Below are positions 25,657-34,480 of a stretch of 64,000 nt of DNA, one piece after another. The notes below the pieces were generated by a model, which saw nothing but the letters and a program-made list of their open reading frames with translations, searched no databases and was not told the origin of the DNA. Where the stretch lies: positions 496,001 to 560,000 of the forward strand of contig NZ_FOVH01000002.1 of NCBI RefSeq assembly GCF_900115095.1, in the 5' to 3' direction. Position numbers and translations under genes: made by a program. Every line of letters begins with the position of its first letter. The stretch's first letter is position 1. This DNA is from Actinomadura madurae. Its GTDB lineage: Bacteria; Actinomycetota; Actinomycetes; Streptosporangiales; Streptosporangiaceae.

Positions 25657-27114
25657 CTACCGGGAGGAGGCCCGGCGCGCGCGGAAATGCCGCGGGTCGG
25701 GCCGCCGGGTCGCGTTGCGGTAGGCGAAGGTGTGGCCGGGCCAGTTGTTCACGATCTTGCCGTCGGCGGTCATGTACCAGCTCCGGCAGCCTTCCTGCCA
25801 CACGGTCGAGCGCATCCGCTCCTGCATCTCGCGGGTGAACGCGTCCTGCACATCCGGCTTGACGTCGATCCAGTCGAGGCGGGCGCGGCGCAGCGCGTCC
25901 ACGCAGCCGAGGACGTAGCGGATCTGCGACTCCAGCATGTAGATGATCGAGTTGTGGCCGAGGTTGGTGTACGGGCCGTAGAGCAGGAACAGGTTCGGGA
26001 AGCCGCTGACCGTGATGCCGAGGTGGGCCTGCGCGCCGTCCCGCCACGCCTCGTTCAGCTCCCGCCCGTCCCGCCCGACGATCTTCATGGGGGAGAGGAA
26101 CTCGGTGGAGCGGAACCCGGTCGCGTACACGATGGCGTCCACCTCGTACGCGCGGTCCGCCGTCTCGATCCCGGACGGCGTGACGCGCTCGATCGGGGCC
26201 GTGACGAGGTCGACGTGCGGCAGGGACAGCGCCGGGTAGTAGTCGCCGGACAGCAGGATCCGCTTGCAGCCCATCCGGTAGCCGGGGACGAGCTCGGCGC
26301 GCAGCCCGGGGTCGCCGACCTGCTCCTCCAGGTGCCGGCGGAAGGCGCGCTCCATGAGCCCCATCAGCCGCGGGTACCGGATGAAGCCGAGGGCCCGCGC
26401 CTCCAGCAGCGCGTAGATCCGGGCGCGGCTCAGCTCGTACAGCCCCGGCACCGTCCGCAGGACGGCGCGCTCCCAGGCTCGGTACGGCTTGTCCGGCTTG
26501 TCGATCACGTACGGCGCGGAGCGCTGGAACAGCCGCAGCTCCGCCGCCTCCGCCGCGATCTCCGGGACGATCTGGATCGCGCTCGCCCCCGTCCCGACCA
26601 CCGCGACCCGCTTGCCGCGCAGGTCGACGCCGTGGTCCCAGCGCGAGGAGTGGAAGGCGGGGCCGGTGAACGAGTCGCGCCCCTCGATCGGCGGCAGCTC
26701 GGGCCTGTTGAGCTGCCCGCACGCCGAGACCAGGACCCGGGCGTCCAGGGTGCCGGACGTCGTGGAGATCCGCCACAGCGCCGCGTCCTCGTCGAACCGC
26801 GCCTCGGTGACCTCGGTGCGGAACCGGATCTTGTCCAGCACGCGGTACTTGCGGGCGCAGTGCCAGAGGTACTCCAGGATCTCCGGCTGCGGCGGGAACC
26901 GGCGCGACCAGTCGGTCTTGCGCTCGAACGAGAACGAGTACAGGTGGGAGGGGACGTCGCAGGCCGCGCCCGGGTAGGTGTTGTCCCGCCAGGTGCCGCC
27001 GAGCCCGCCGGCCTTCTCCAGGATCACCACGTCGTGGACGCCGGCCTCCCGCAGCCGGATCGCCATCCCGAGGCCGCCGAAACCGCTTCCGATGATCACC
27101 ACGCTGTGCGTCAT
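25657..27114 (-). CDS. Flavin-containing (Baeyer-Villiger-type) monooxygenase
   Basis: A product of 485 residues. N-terminal FAD motif IIGSGFGGLGMAIRL, then the Baeyer-Villiger-like GGLGGTWRDNTYPGAACD region, a second nucleotide site VAVVGTGASAIQIVP, and YATGFRS late in the chain. Such enzymes insert oxygen into ketones to give esters, or N/S-oxygenate. The partner SDR downstream could supply or use the ketone. It is divergent from the DUF4132 operon across 117 bp that contain a 16-bp palindrome. Confidence 0.9.
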   Translation of the reverse strand: MTHSVVIIGSGFGGLGMAIRLREAGVHDVVILEKAGGLGGTWRDNTYPGAACDVPSHLYSFSFERKTDWSRRFPPQPEILEYLWHCARKYRVLDKIRFRTEVTEARFDEDAALWRISTTSGTLDARVLVSACGQLNRPELPPIEGRDSFTGPAFHSSRWDHGVDLRGKRVAVVGTGASAIQIVPEIAAEAAELRLFQRSAPYVIDKPDKPYRAWERAVLRTVPGLYELSRARIYALLEARALGFIRYPRLMGLMERAFRRHLEEQVGDPGLRAELVPGYRMGCKRILLSGDYYPALSLPHVDLVTAPIERVTPSGIETADRAYEVDAIVYATGFRSTEFLSPMKIVGRDGRELNEAWRDGAQAHLGITVSGFPNLFLLYGPYTNLGHNSIIYMLESQIRYVLGCVDALRRARLDWIDVKPDVQDAFTREMQERMRSTVWQEGCRSWYMTADGKIVNNWPGHTFAYRNATRRPDPRHFRARRASSR

Positions 27115-27159
27115 GGCCCGTCCCGAATGTGATTCTGTAACGGTTCTCCCCGAGCGTAG

Positions 27160-27175
27160 GTGACCATGAGGTCAC
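27160..27175. promoter_or_regulatory. 16-bp dyad in the monooxygenase/DUF4132 divergent region
   Basis: GTGACCATGAGGTCAC is a perfect 6-bp inverted repeat (GTGACC/GGTCAC) around ATGA. It lies 45 bp from the monooxygenase start and 56 bp from the first DUF4132 start, where an operator would be expected. No regulator gene is adjacent. Confidence 0.45.
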
Positions 27176-27231
27176 TGAACAGATGCCGGAATCGCAGGTT
27201 TTTGTCGGTCGCTCCTGCCAGCATCCCGGCC

Positions 27232-29652
27232 ATGTCCTACGACACGCTCGCCCCCGAGGCACGCGAGAACGACGGCCTGGACGGCGTCCGCCTGGCCGCC
27301 CTCGGCCGCGCCCGCCCGCTGCTCGACCTCCTCGACGGCCGGCCGCGGACCGCCACGGAGATCCGCCGGTGGCTCGAAGGGCGTCCGGAGGACGACGCCA
27401 GGGCCGCGGTCCTCGCCCTCATGCTGGCCGGCGGCCCCGAGTACGTGGGCTCCTGGCCCCATCGGCCGGTGCTGCTGGACCTCATAGCGGGGACGGGCGG
27501 CTGGACGCCGGGCGAGGCGGGCGTGATGCTCCGGCGGGCCTGCCGTTTCGCGGAAGACGGCTACATGTTCGCCGATGCGCTCGGCGTCGCGCTCGCCGTT
27601 GTGGAGAGGCTCGACGCCGACGGCGTCCGCGCGCTCGCCGCCCGGCTGAAGCGCGTCAACGCCGGGTTCGCGAGGGCCGACGTGGCGATCGGGTACCGCG
27701 CTCCGATCGTCAGGCGCCTGCAGAAACTGCTGGGAACCGCGGACGAGGCGCACGTCCCGGTCGGCCTGCTGCCCGCGCGCGACGCGTGGGCCGCACCGCT
27801 GCGCGACCTCGTGACGACGGCCCCGACCGTCGCGCGGGCCCGGTTCGTCCGGCACCTGGCGAGCCTGTCCGCGCCGCGCCCGTCCCAGAAGTGGCGGCGC
27901 GCGTGCGCCGCCCTCGCGGACGAGGCGGCCGCCCGTGACGCCGTGGCCGGATGCCTGCGCGCGCTCGTCGGGGGCGAACCGCTGAACTCGGCGGAGCACG
28001 GCCCGCACGCCGACTGGGTCCCCGACACCTACCACTACCGGTACCTCGTCCACCAGGACCACGGCGACGTCGCGCGCGGCATCGTCTGGGCGGCGGCGCT
28101 GACCGGCGGTCCCGGGGCGACCCGGCCGCTCGCCGCGCTCGCCCTGCGCGCCGGAGCGCCCGGCCACGACCTCGCCGAGGACCTCAAGCTCGCGGGCGCG
28201 GCGATCAACGCCCTCGGCGCGATCGACGACCCCGGCGGGCTGGAGGCGCTGCGGGACCTGCACGCGAGGATCAGGAACCGGGCGCTGCGCAAGCAGATCG
28301 ACACCGCGCTGCGGTCCGCCGCCGAGCGGCAGGGCATCACGCCGGAGCAACTGGTCGAACGCACCGTCCCGGCCCACGGCCTGCGCCCGGACGGCTCGGT
28401 CGAGCGGACGCTCGGCGAGCACACGGCCCGCGTCTCGATCGTGGACGCCGCGACCGTCCGGCTCACCTTCACCGGAGCGGACGGCCGCGCCTCCAAGACG
28501 GCCCCGGCGGCGGTCAAGGACGGCTTCCCCGACGAGCTGAAAGAGCTGAAGGCGCTCGCCAAGGAGGTCCGGGGGACGCTGTCGAGCGAGCGGGCGCGCA
28601 TCGAGGGGCTGATGCCGGAAGACCGCGTCTGGCCCTATGACGAATGGTGCGAGTACTACCGCGACCATCCGGTCACCGGGGCGATCGTCCGCGGCCTAGT
28701 CTGGGAGTTCCAGGATGAGGACGGCGCGTGGCACGCGTCCATGACGGGCACCGGCGGCCCCGCGCGCGTGCGGCTCTGGCACCCCATCCGCGCGGCGGCG
28801 GACGACGTCCGGGCCTGGCGGGAGCGCGTGATGGACGAGCAGATCCGGCAGCCGTTCAAGCAGGCGTTCCGCGAGATCTACCTCCTCACGCCCGCGGAGG
28901 AGGAGACGAGCGCCTACTCCAACCGGTTCGCCGCGCACATCGTCCGCTACCGGCGGCTGTACGCGCTGTTCAAGGAGCGCGGCTGGCAGGCGAACTTCCT
29001 CGGCCGGTACGACGGCGGCTACAACGGCGAGGCGCGCCGCGAACTCGGCGGCGAGTGGCGCGCGTGCTTCTACCACGAACCGGTGGACGTCGCCGACTGG
29101 GGACCCGAGCACGCCACGACCGACCAGGTCCGGTTCGAGCGCAAGGACGGCCGGCGCTGGCGGGAGACGCCCGTCGCCGACGTCCCGCCGGTCGTGTTCA
29201 GCGAGGCCATGCGGGACGTGGACCTGTTCGTCGCCGTCACCTCCATCGCCGCCGACCCCGAGTGGGCCGACCGCGGCGAGGACCGGTACACCGCCTACTG
29301 GAGGGAGACGACGTTCGGCGCCCTGACGGCGAGCGCGGAGGTCCGCCGGGCGGCGCTGGAGCGCGTCCTGCCCCGCACGAAGATCGCGGACCGCTGCTCC
29401 CTCGACGGCCGCTACCTGGTCGTCCGCGGCCGGCTGCGCACCTACCGGATCCATCTCGGCTCGGCCAACGTCCTGATGGACAACGACGGCTCCTACCTGT
29501 GCATCGTGCAGGCCCGGGGCCGGAAGGGCCCGGGGAGGCTGTACCTCCCGTTCGAGGACGAGCGGCTCTCCCTCATCCTCAGCAAGGCGTTCCTCCTCGC
29601 CGCCGACCACACGATCACCGACGCGACGATCCTGACCCAGATCAAGCGCTGA
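27232..29652 (+). CDS. DUF4132 protein A (with long helical N-terminus)
   Basis: A product of 806 residues. The N-terminal half (about 1-390) is helical and repeat-like, with many Leu/Ala blocks. The C-terminal half (about 400-806) is the DUF4132 region shared with the next two genes; diagnostic stretches are VRLWHPIRAAADDVRAWRE, IRQPFKQAFREIYLLTPAEE, YSNRFAAHIV, RTYRIHLGSANVLM and LPFEDERLSLILSKAFLLAA. E. coli MolR (YehI) is the best known DUF4132 protein and its biochemistry is unresolved. No enzyme motif is evident. ATG 27232 has a weak ribosome site. First gene of a four-gene operon. Confidence 0.85.
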   Translation: MSYDTLAPEARENDGLDGVRLAALGRARPLLDLLDGRPRTATEIRRWLEGRPEDDARAAVLALMLAGGPEYVGSWPHRPVLLDLIAGTGGWTPGEAGVMLRRACRFAEDGYMFADALGVALAVVERLDADGVRALAARLKRVNAGFARADVAIGYRAPIVRRLQKLLGTADEAHVPVGLLPARDAWAAPLRDLVTTAPTVARARFVRHLASLSAPRPSQKWRRACAALADEAAARDAVAGCLRALVGGEPLNSAEHGPHADWVPDTYHYRYLVHQDHGDVARGIVWAAALTGGPGATRPLAALALRAGAPGHDLAEDLKLAGAAINALGAIDDPGGLEALRDLHARIRNRALRKQIDTALRSAAERQGITPEQLVERTVPAHGLRPDGSVERTLGEHTARVSIVDAATVRLTFTGADGRASKTAPAAVKDGFPDELKELKALAKEVRGTLSSERARIEGLMPEDRVWPYDEWCEYYRDHPVTGAIVRGLVWEFQDEDGAWHASMTGTGGPARVRLWHPIRAAADDVRAWRERVMDEQIRQPFKQAFREIYLLTPAEEETSAYSNRFAAHIVRYRRLYALFKERGWQANFLGRYDGGYNGEARRELGGEWRACFYHEPVDVADWGPEHATTDQVRFERKDGRRWRETPVADVPPVVFSEAMRDVDLFVAVTSIAADPEWADRGEDRYTAYWRETTFGALTASAEVRRAALERVLPRTKIADRCSLDGRYLVVRGRLRTYRIHLGSANVLMDNDGSYLCIVQARGRKGPGRLYLPFEDERLSLILSKAFLLAADHTITDATILTQIKR

Positions 29653-29701
29653 TCAGCCGAACCGTCCCGGCGCCGACGGTGCCTTCTGGAAAGATCACCT
29701 C

Positions 29702-30964
29702 ATGTCCGACGACCTCCGGGCGCATCAGGACGCGCCCAACGCACCGTGCCGCGGCAGCACGCCGGCGCAGCCGGCCGAGGACCCGCCGGCGCAGCCGGCC
29801 GAGGGCGGCGTACCCGCGCACGGCCTCGGCCGGGACGGCACGCTCGTCCGCGACGTCGGCGGCTACCAGGCGGTCATCGCCATCACCGACCCGCTGACCG
29901 TCCGGCTCGCCTTCATCGGCGCCGACGGGCACCCGCTGCCGACCGTGCCGGGCGCGCTCAAGGTGCCGTTCGCCGCGCAGGTCAAGGAGCTGAAGACGCT
30001 GGCGCGGCAGATCCGGGCGACGCTCGCCGCCGAGCGCGGCCGGGTCGAGGCGCTGATGGCGGTCGAGCGCACCTGGCCGTACGCGCGGTGGTGCCGGCAC
30101 CACCGCGACCATCCGGTCACCGGCATGGTCGCGCGCGGCCTGGTCTGGGAGTTCGAGACGCCGGACGGGCTCTGGCGGGCCGCCACCCCCGGCGAGGACG
30201 TGCTGGTGACCGTGGACGGCCGCGCGCTGCCCGTCCCGGCCGCCGGGGCGCGGGTCCGGCTGTGGCATCCGGTGCGCGCGTTCCGCGGCGCGGTCCGGGC
30301 CTGGCGCGACTTCGTGACCGGCAACCGGATGACGCAGTCGTTTCCGCAGGCCTTCCGCGAGACCTACCGGACCGGCGCCCCGGGAGCCGGCGCGGAGCCG
30401 CGCGGCGCCGGCCCCCTCGACGGCGAGATCCGCCGCGTCCTCGCCGAGGGCGGGTGGCGGGTCGGCCGCCACCCCGGGCACGGCGGCGTGCGGTTCGAGC
30501 GGCGGGCCGCCGGCCGCTGGACGGAGACGGCGCCGGCGGACGTGCCGCCGCTGGTGTTCAGCGAGGGGATGCGGGAGGCCGACCTGTTCCTGCGCGTGGC
30601 TCCGGACACCGGGCACGAGCCGTTCGGCGGGCTTCCGGCGAGCGCCGAGATCCGCGCCGACGTGCTGCGCCGGGTCCTGCCCGGCACGCGGATCGCCGGC
30701 CGCTGCGCGGTCGACGGCCGGTTCCTCGTGGTCCGCGGCGGGCTGCGCACCTACCGGATCCACCTCGCGTCCGGGAGCGTGCTGATGGAGCCCGGCAACG
30801 ACCGGCTGCGCGTCGAACCGGTCCGCCGGCCGCGGCGGAACGGCCTGTTCCTGCCGGTCGACGACGAACTGCTGACGCGGATCCTCGGCACCGCGTTCCT
30901 GCTGGCCGCCGACCACAAGATCACTGACGAGGCCGTCCTGCGGCAGATCAAGAAGGGGGCCTGA
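29702..30964 (+). CDS. DUF4132 protein B (short, diverged copy)
   Basis: A product of 420 residues that is essentially a lone DUF4132 region behind a 45-residue disordered N-terminus with a PAQPAE tandem repeat. It retains VRLWHPVRAFRGAVRAWRDF, RTYRIHLASGSVLM and DDELLTRILGTAFLLAADHK, but the block corresponding to LLTPAEEET..YSNRFAAH in copies A and C is replaced by a shorter Gly/Pro/Arg-rich piece (TYRTGAPGAGAEPRG). It also lacks the helical N-terminal half. The frame is intact and coupled to copy C (TGATG), so it looks like a specialised paralogue rather than a decaying one. Confidence 0.82.
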   Translation: MSDDLRAHQDAPNAPCRGSTPAQPAEDPPAQPAEGGVPAHGLGRDGTLVRDVGGYQAVIAITDPLTVRLAFIGADGHPLPTVPGALKVPFAAQVKELKTLARQIRATLAAERGRVEALMAVERTWPYARWCRHHRDHPVTGMVARGLVWEFETPDGLWRAATPGEDVLVTVDGRALPVPAAGARVRLWHPVRAFRGAVRAWRDFVTGNRMTQSFPQAFRETYRTGAPGAGAEPRGAGPLDGEIRRVLAEGGWRVGRHPGHGGVRFERRAAGRWTETAPADVPPLVFSEGMREADLFLRVAPDTGHEPFGGLPASAEIRADVLRRVLPGTRIAGRCAVDGRFLVVRGGLRTYRIHLASGSVLMEPGNDRLRVEPVRRPRRNGLFLPVDDELLTRILGTAFLLAADHKITDEAVLRQIKKGA

Positions 30965-33291
30965 TGGACCTGACCGCTCGGCTCCTGCGCGCCATGACCG
31001 ACCCGGCGCCGGAGGACGAGGAGTTCCGCGCCTGGTTCCCGGGCCTGGACCGGCTCTCCGACGAGGACCTCGGCACGCTGATGCCGGCCGCCTACGCGGT
31101 CGGCCGCAGGAAGCCGTTCGTGTCGACCTCGGTCCGGTTCCGGGTCGAGGACGAGGGCAAGCAGCGCCAGCCGCGCTACACGCCGGAGGCGTGCGAGCGG
31201 ATGTTCACCGCCCTCGTCGCGGGACTGGAAACGCGCAAGTGGGCCGACCTGACCCTGGGCGCGGGCTCCCTGCTGCGCTGCACCGGCCCGTGGCCGGACG
31301 TCTCGGCCCCGGCCCGCACGCTGGTCGGGTTCCGCCTGGACACCGACCGCACCGACCAGCCGTTCGCGCTCCTGGCGATCGCCGGGCTCGCGGGCGAGGA
31401 CGTCCTGCGCACGACGGCCGGACGGCTCCGCGACCGCAGATCGGGCCCGATCGCCCTGGACGAACTCGACGTCGTCGTCGGCCTCGGCGCGCGGGAGCGG
31501 GTGCTCCTCACCGAACTCGACCGCGCCAACTCCTACACCTCCCCGCCGCCGCTCCCGGACGTGTGGGAGCGCGTCGCGCCGATCTCCGCCTACGACGCGT
31601 TCGCCCGCCGCGCCCTGGAGGCCGCCGCGGACCGGGCCCGCGCGATCCAGGCCGGCGAGGTGCCCTTCCGCGCGGACAAGGCGTTCACGCCCGACGAGGT
31701 GGCGACCCTCGGCCGGGCCGCGCGCCTGATGCTGCTGCGGGACGAGCCGTGGCTGCCCGCCTTCTTCGACCGTCTCCTTCCCGGCGTCTCCGTCGCGCCG
31801 ACCGAGGCGAAGTCGCTGCCGTCGCAGGGCCTGCTGTACGAGATCGCGCGGGCGGCGCAGGACTTCCCGACGCCGGAGCTGGTCACCGCGTTCCGGACCG
31901 TCCGCGGGTCCGTGCGGCACAAGGGCGTGCCCAAGCAGCTCGACAAGATGCTGAAGAGGATCGAGGCGGCGCTCGCGGAGCGCACCGAGGTCGCGCTGCG
32001 GCTCCCCGGCCTCGGCTTCGACGCCGACGGCGTGCTGCGCCGCGAGCTGTCCGGCTACACGGCCGTCGTCACCGCGGCCGGCAAGGCGGGGCTGAGCTTC
32101 GAGAAGGACGGCAGGACGCTGAAGAGCGTCCCCGCGGCCGTCCGCCGCGACCACAAGGACGAGGTCAAGGAGCTCCGCGACCTGGTCAAACGGGTCGACG
32201 CCCAGCTCGCCACGCTCGCGCGGGCGCTGGAGGGCGGCTTCACCGTCGACGCGGCCCACCCGTTCGGCGAGTGGCGCGACACGCTGGTCCGGCACCCGAT
32301 CGCCGGACCCGTGGTGCGCGCCCTGATCTGGCGGATCGAGGTCGCCCCCGGCGACCTGCGGGACGTCCTCCCGGCCGCCGGCGACCTGCCGGACGCCGCC
32401 GACGACGCCCCCGTCCGGCTGTGGCACCCGATCGGGGCCTCGCCGGACGAGGTGCGGGCCTGGCGCGACCTCCTCGTCGAGCGGCGGATCCGGCAGCCGT
32501 TCAAGCAGGCGTTCCGCGAGATCTACCTGCTCACCCCGGCGGAGGAGGAGACCCGGACCTACTCCAACCGCTTCGCCGCGCACCTCGTCCACTACCGGCG
32601 GATGTTCGCGCTGTTCCGGGCCCGCGGCTGGACCAGCCGCCTGCTCGGCCCGTGGGACGGCGGCGGCTCGGACGAGGCGACGCGGACGCTCGCGGCGGGG
32701 GAGTGGCGGGTGCGCTTCTCGCACGTCCTCGCCGACTGGGCCGGCGAGCAGGAGATCGCCGGGACGAACCGGGTCATGTTCGACCGCCGCGCCGGCGGCG
32801 CCTGGCGGGAGGCGCCGCTCGCGGACGTCCCCCCGCGGGTCCTGAGCGAGGCGATGCGCGACGTCGACCTGTTCGTCGGCGTCACCTCGATCGCGGCCGA
32901 CCCCATGTGGGAGGACGGCGAGGCGCACGACTACTGGGTGCGCGAGTGGCACGCGGACCTCACCGAGTCCACGCGGACGCGCAGGGACGCCCTGGAGCGC
33001 ATCCTGCCCAAGACCAAGATCGCCGACCGCTGCGTCATCGACGGGCGCCACCTGGTCGTCAAGGGCGAGCTGCGCACCTACAAGATCCACCTCGGCTCGG
33101 CGAACATCGTGATGGAGCCGGACGACGCGTTCCTGTGCATCGTCCCCGAGCGCCGCACGCCCGCCGCCAAGGTGTTCCTGCCGTTCGAGGACGAGCGGCT
33201 CTCCCTGATCCTGAGCAAGGCGTTCCTGCTCGCCGCCGACGACAGGATCGGCGACGAGTCCATCCTGTCGCAGATCAAGCGAGGTGCGTGA
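30964..33291 (+). CDS. DUF4132 protein C
   Basis: A product of 775 residues. Its N-terminal 340 residues differ from copy A (MDLTARLLRAMTDPAPEDEE ... LPSQGLLYEIARAAQDFPTP) and contain no named motif I recognise. The C-terminal 420 residues align closely with copy A: IRQPFKQAFREIYLLTPAEE, TYSNRFAAHLVHYRRMFALF, RTYKIHLGSANIVM, LPFEDERLSLILSKAFLLAA and ILSQIKRGA at the very end. The start overlaps the copy B stop by one base and the stop overlaps the next start by one base, so B, C and the Gly-Gly protein form a tight translational unit. Confidence 0.85.
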   Translation: MDLTARLLRAMTDPAPEDEEFRAWFPGLDRLSDEDLGTLMPAAYAVGRRKPFVSTSVRFRVEDEGKQRQPRYTPEACERMFTALVAGLETRKWADLTLGAGSLLRCTGPWPDVSAPARTLVGFRLDTDRTDQPFALLAIAGLAGEDVLRTTAGRLRDRRSGPIALDELDVVVGLGARERVLLTELDRANSYTSPPPLPDVWERVAPISAYDAFARRALEAAADRARAIQAGEVPFRADKAFTPDEVATLGRAARLMLLRDEPWLPAFFDRLLPGVSVAPTEAKSLPSQGLLYEIARAAQDFPTPELVTAFRTVRGSVRHKGVPKQLDKMLKRIEAALAERTEVALRLPGLGFDADGVLRRELSGYTAVVTAAGKAGLSFEKDGRTLKSVPAAVRRDHKDEVKELRDLVKRVDAQLATLARALEGGFTVDAAHPFGEWRDTLVRHPIAGPVVRALIWRIEVAPGDLRDVLPAAGDLPDAADDAPVRLWHPIGASPDEVRAWRDLLVERRIRQPFKQAFREIYLLTPAEEETRTYSNRFAAHLVHYRRMFALFRARGWTSRLLGPWDGGGSDEATRTLAAGEWRVRFSHVLADWAGEQEIAGTNRVMFDRRAGGAWREAPLADVPPRVLSEAMRDVDLFVGVTSIAADPMWEDGEAHDYWVREWHADLTESTRTRRDALERILPKTKIADRCVIDGRHLVVKGELRTYKIHLGSANIVMEPDDAFLCIVPERRTPAAKVFLPFEDERLSLILSKAFLLAADDRIGDESILSQIKRGA

Positions 33292-33683
33292 TGGCCGAGG
33301 TGACGTTCCGGGACGAGACGGCGACCGGCGCGCCCGTCGCCGAGTTCCAGGTGGCGGGGCTGCCGGCGCGGATGACGGCCCGGGAGCTGATCCGGCTCCG
33401 GGTCCGCGAGGAGGTCGCCCGGCACAACGCGCGGCCGTCCGACCGGTTCCACGGCCTCGTCCGCCCCGACGACGCCGAGGCGGAGCTGAACGGCTACCGG
33501 CTGCGCGAGCCCCGCCGCATCGACTGGGAGCGGCAGGCCGACATCGCCGAGCGCGCGTTCCTGCGCAACGGGTTCTTCATGCTCGCCGGCGACCGCCAGG
33601 TGGAGGACCTCGACGAGGAGATCGACCTCGGCGCGGACCCCGACCTGGTCTTCGTCAAGCTGGTCCCGCTGGCCGGCGGCTGA
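33291..33683 (+). CDS. Small ubiquitin-like (beta-grasp-like) protein ending in Gly-Gly
   Basis: A product of 130 residues with no family name I can assign. The order of elements is strand (EVTFRDE), strand (AEFQVAGL), long helix (TARELIRLRVREEVARHN), an insert of about 45 residues with another helix, strands (FFMLAGDRQV), EEIDL, and a last strand DLVFVKLVPLAGG that ends the protein at Gly129-Gly130. That order and the tail resemble ubiquitin, MoaD and ThiS, in which a free C-terminal diglycine is the conjugation or sulfur-transfer site. It is coupled to three DUF4132 genes. No E1-like, JAB or deconjugating enzyme is visible nearby. The fold call is inference from pattern. Confidence 0.7.
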   Translation: MAEVTFRDETATGAPVAEFQVAGLPARMTARELIRLRVREEVARHNARPSDRFHGLVRPDDAEAELNGYRLREPRRIDWERQADIAERAFLRNGFFMLAGDRQVEDLDEEIDLGADPDLVFVKLVPLAGG

Positions 33684-33718
33684 CTCCCGGCTGTTCGGGC
33701 CGCCAGCGGATCGGGCCG

Positions 33719-34384
33719 TCAGCCGATCAGGCCGTACTCCTTGGCGCGCAGGCCCGCCTGGAAGCGGGAGCCGGCGTCCAGCAGGGTGAGGATCTCCGCG
33801 ACGCGGCGCCGGTAGGTGCGCAGTGACATGCCGAGCCGCCGCGCCGCGGCCTCGTCCTTCAGCCCGCCGCCGAGCAGCCGCAGGATCGCCCGGCTCTCCT
33901 CGCTCAGCGCGGGCGGCCGGTCGCGCCGGTGGTCGGCGAGGTCGGCCGCCTTCTCCCACGTCGCCCAGAACAGCGACACGACGCCCCTCACGACGCTCGG
34001 CGACCGGACGACCGTGTACTCGCGGACGCCGCCCTCGGGCGGTCCCGCGAGGATCGCCACCCGCCGGTCCACGATGATCGTCTCGTGCGGGAGCGGCGCC
34101 GTGCAGATCCGCACCCGGACCCCGCCGCGCGCCAGCTCCAGCAGGTGCCGCTCGGACTCCTCGTCCGCGAGCGCCGCCGGGTTGTAGAGCTTGTAGGCGT
34201 CCGGTCCGGGCCGGAGCCTGCGCCGCTCGGCGACGATCCGCTCCCGGAACCCCGGCAGGGCCCAGGTGTTCAGGTCCGTCGCGGCGCAGGCGAACTCCTC
34301 GCTCGCGGAGAACAGCCGACCGGCGCGCTCGGCCAGCTCCGCCTCGCCGCGCAGCACGACATTCCGGTCCAGATCGACGCTCAT
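33719..34384 (-). CDS. Regulator with PLD/TrmB-like sensor region and LuxR-type HTH
   Basis: A product of 221 residues. The middle (YKLYNPAALADEESERHLLE ... RVRICTAPLPHETIIVDRRV) resembles the phospholipase-D-like effector region of TrmB-type regulators common in streptomycetes; the C-terminus is a helix-turn-helix (LRLLGGGLKDEAAARRLGMS, LRTYRRRVAEILTLL). It is divergent from the aldo/keto reductase gene across a 96-bp gap with a 20-bp dyad, so it probably controls that gene and itself. ATG 34384 is used; an adjacent GTG at 34387 is in frame, and neither has a well-spaced ribosome site. Confidence 0.78.
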   Translation of the reverse strand: MSVDLDRNVVLRGEAELAERAGRLFSASEEFACAATDLNTWALPGFRERIVAERRRLRPGPDAYKLYNPAALADEESERHLLELARGGVRVRICTAPLPHETIIVDRRVAILAGPPEGGVREYTVVRSPSVVRGVVSLFWATWEKAADLADHRRDRPPALSEESRAILRLLGGGLKDEAAARRLGMSLRTYRRRVAEILTLLDAGSRFQAGLRAKEYGLIG

Positions 34385-34421
34385 CACCCTTCAGTCTGCC
34401 ACGCGCCCGCAGGGGCGCCGC

Positions 34422-34441
34422 GCTGGCATCAACCTGCCAGC
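34422..34441. promoter_or_regulatory. 20-bp dyad between regulator and aldo/keto reductase
   Basis: GCTGGCA-TCAACC-TGCCAGC has perfect 7-bp arms. It sits 37 bp from the regulator start and 39 bp from the reductase start, so it is equidistant from both and is a likely operator for the regulator. Confidence 0.5.
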
Positions 34442-34480
34442 CGCTCGTCCCGAACCGGGCGCCGCAGCACAGTGGGGCAC

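Noticed and set aside
29702..30964. DUF4132 copy B as a pseudogene
   Set aside because: It is shorter and lacks a block, but the frame is intact, codon use is normal, the core motifs remain and it is translationally coupled to copy C.
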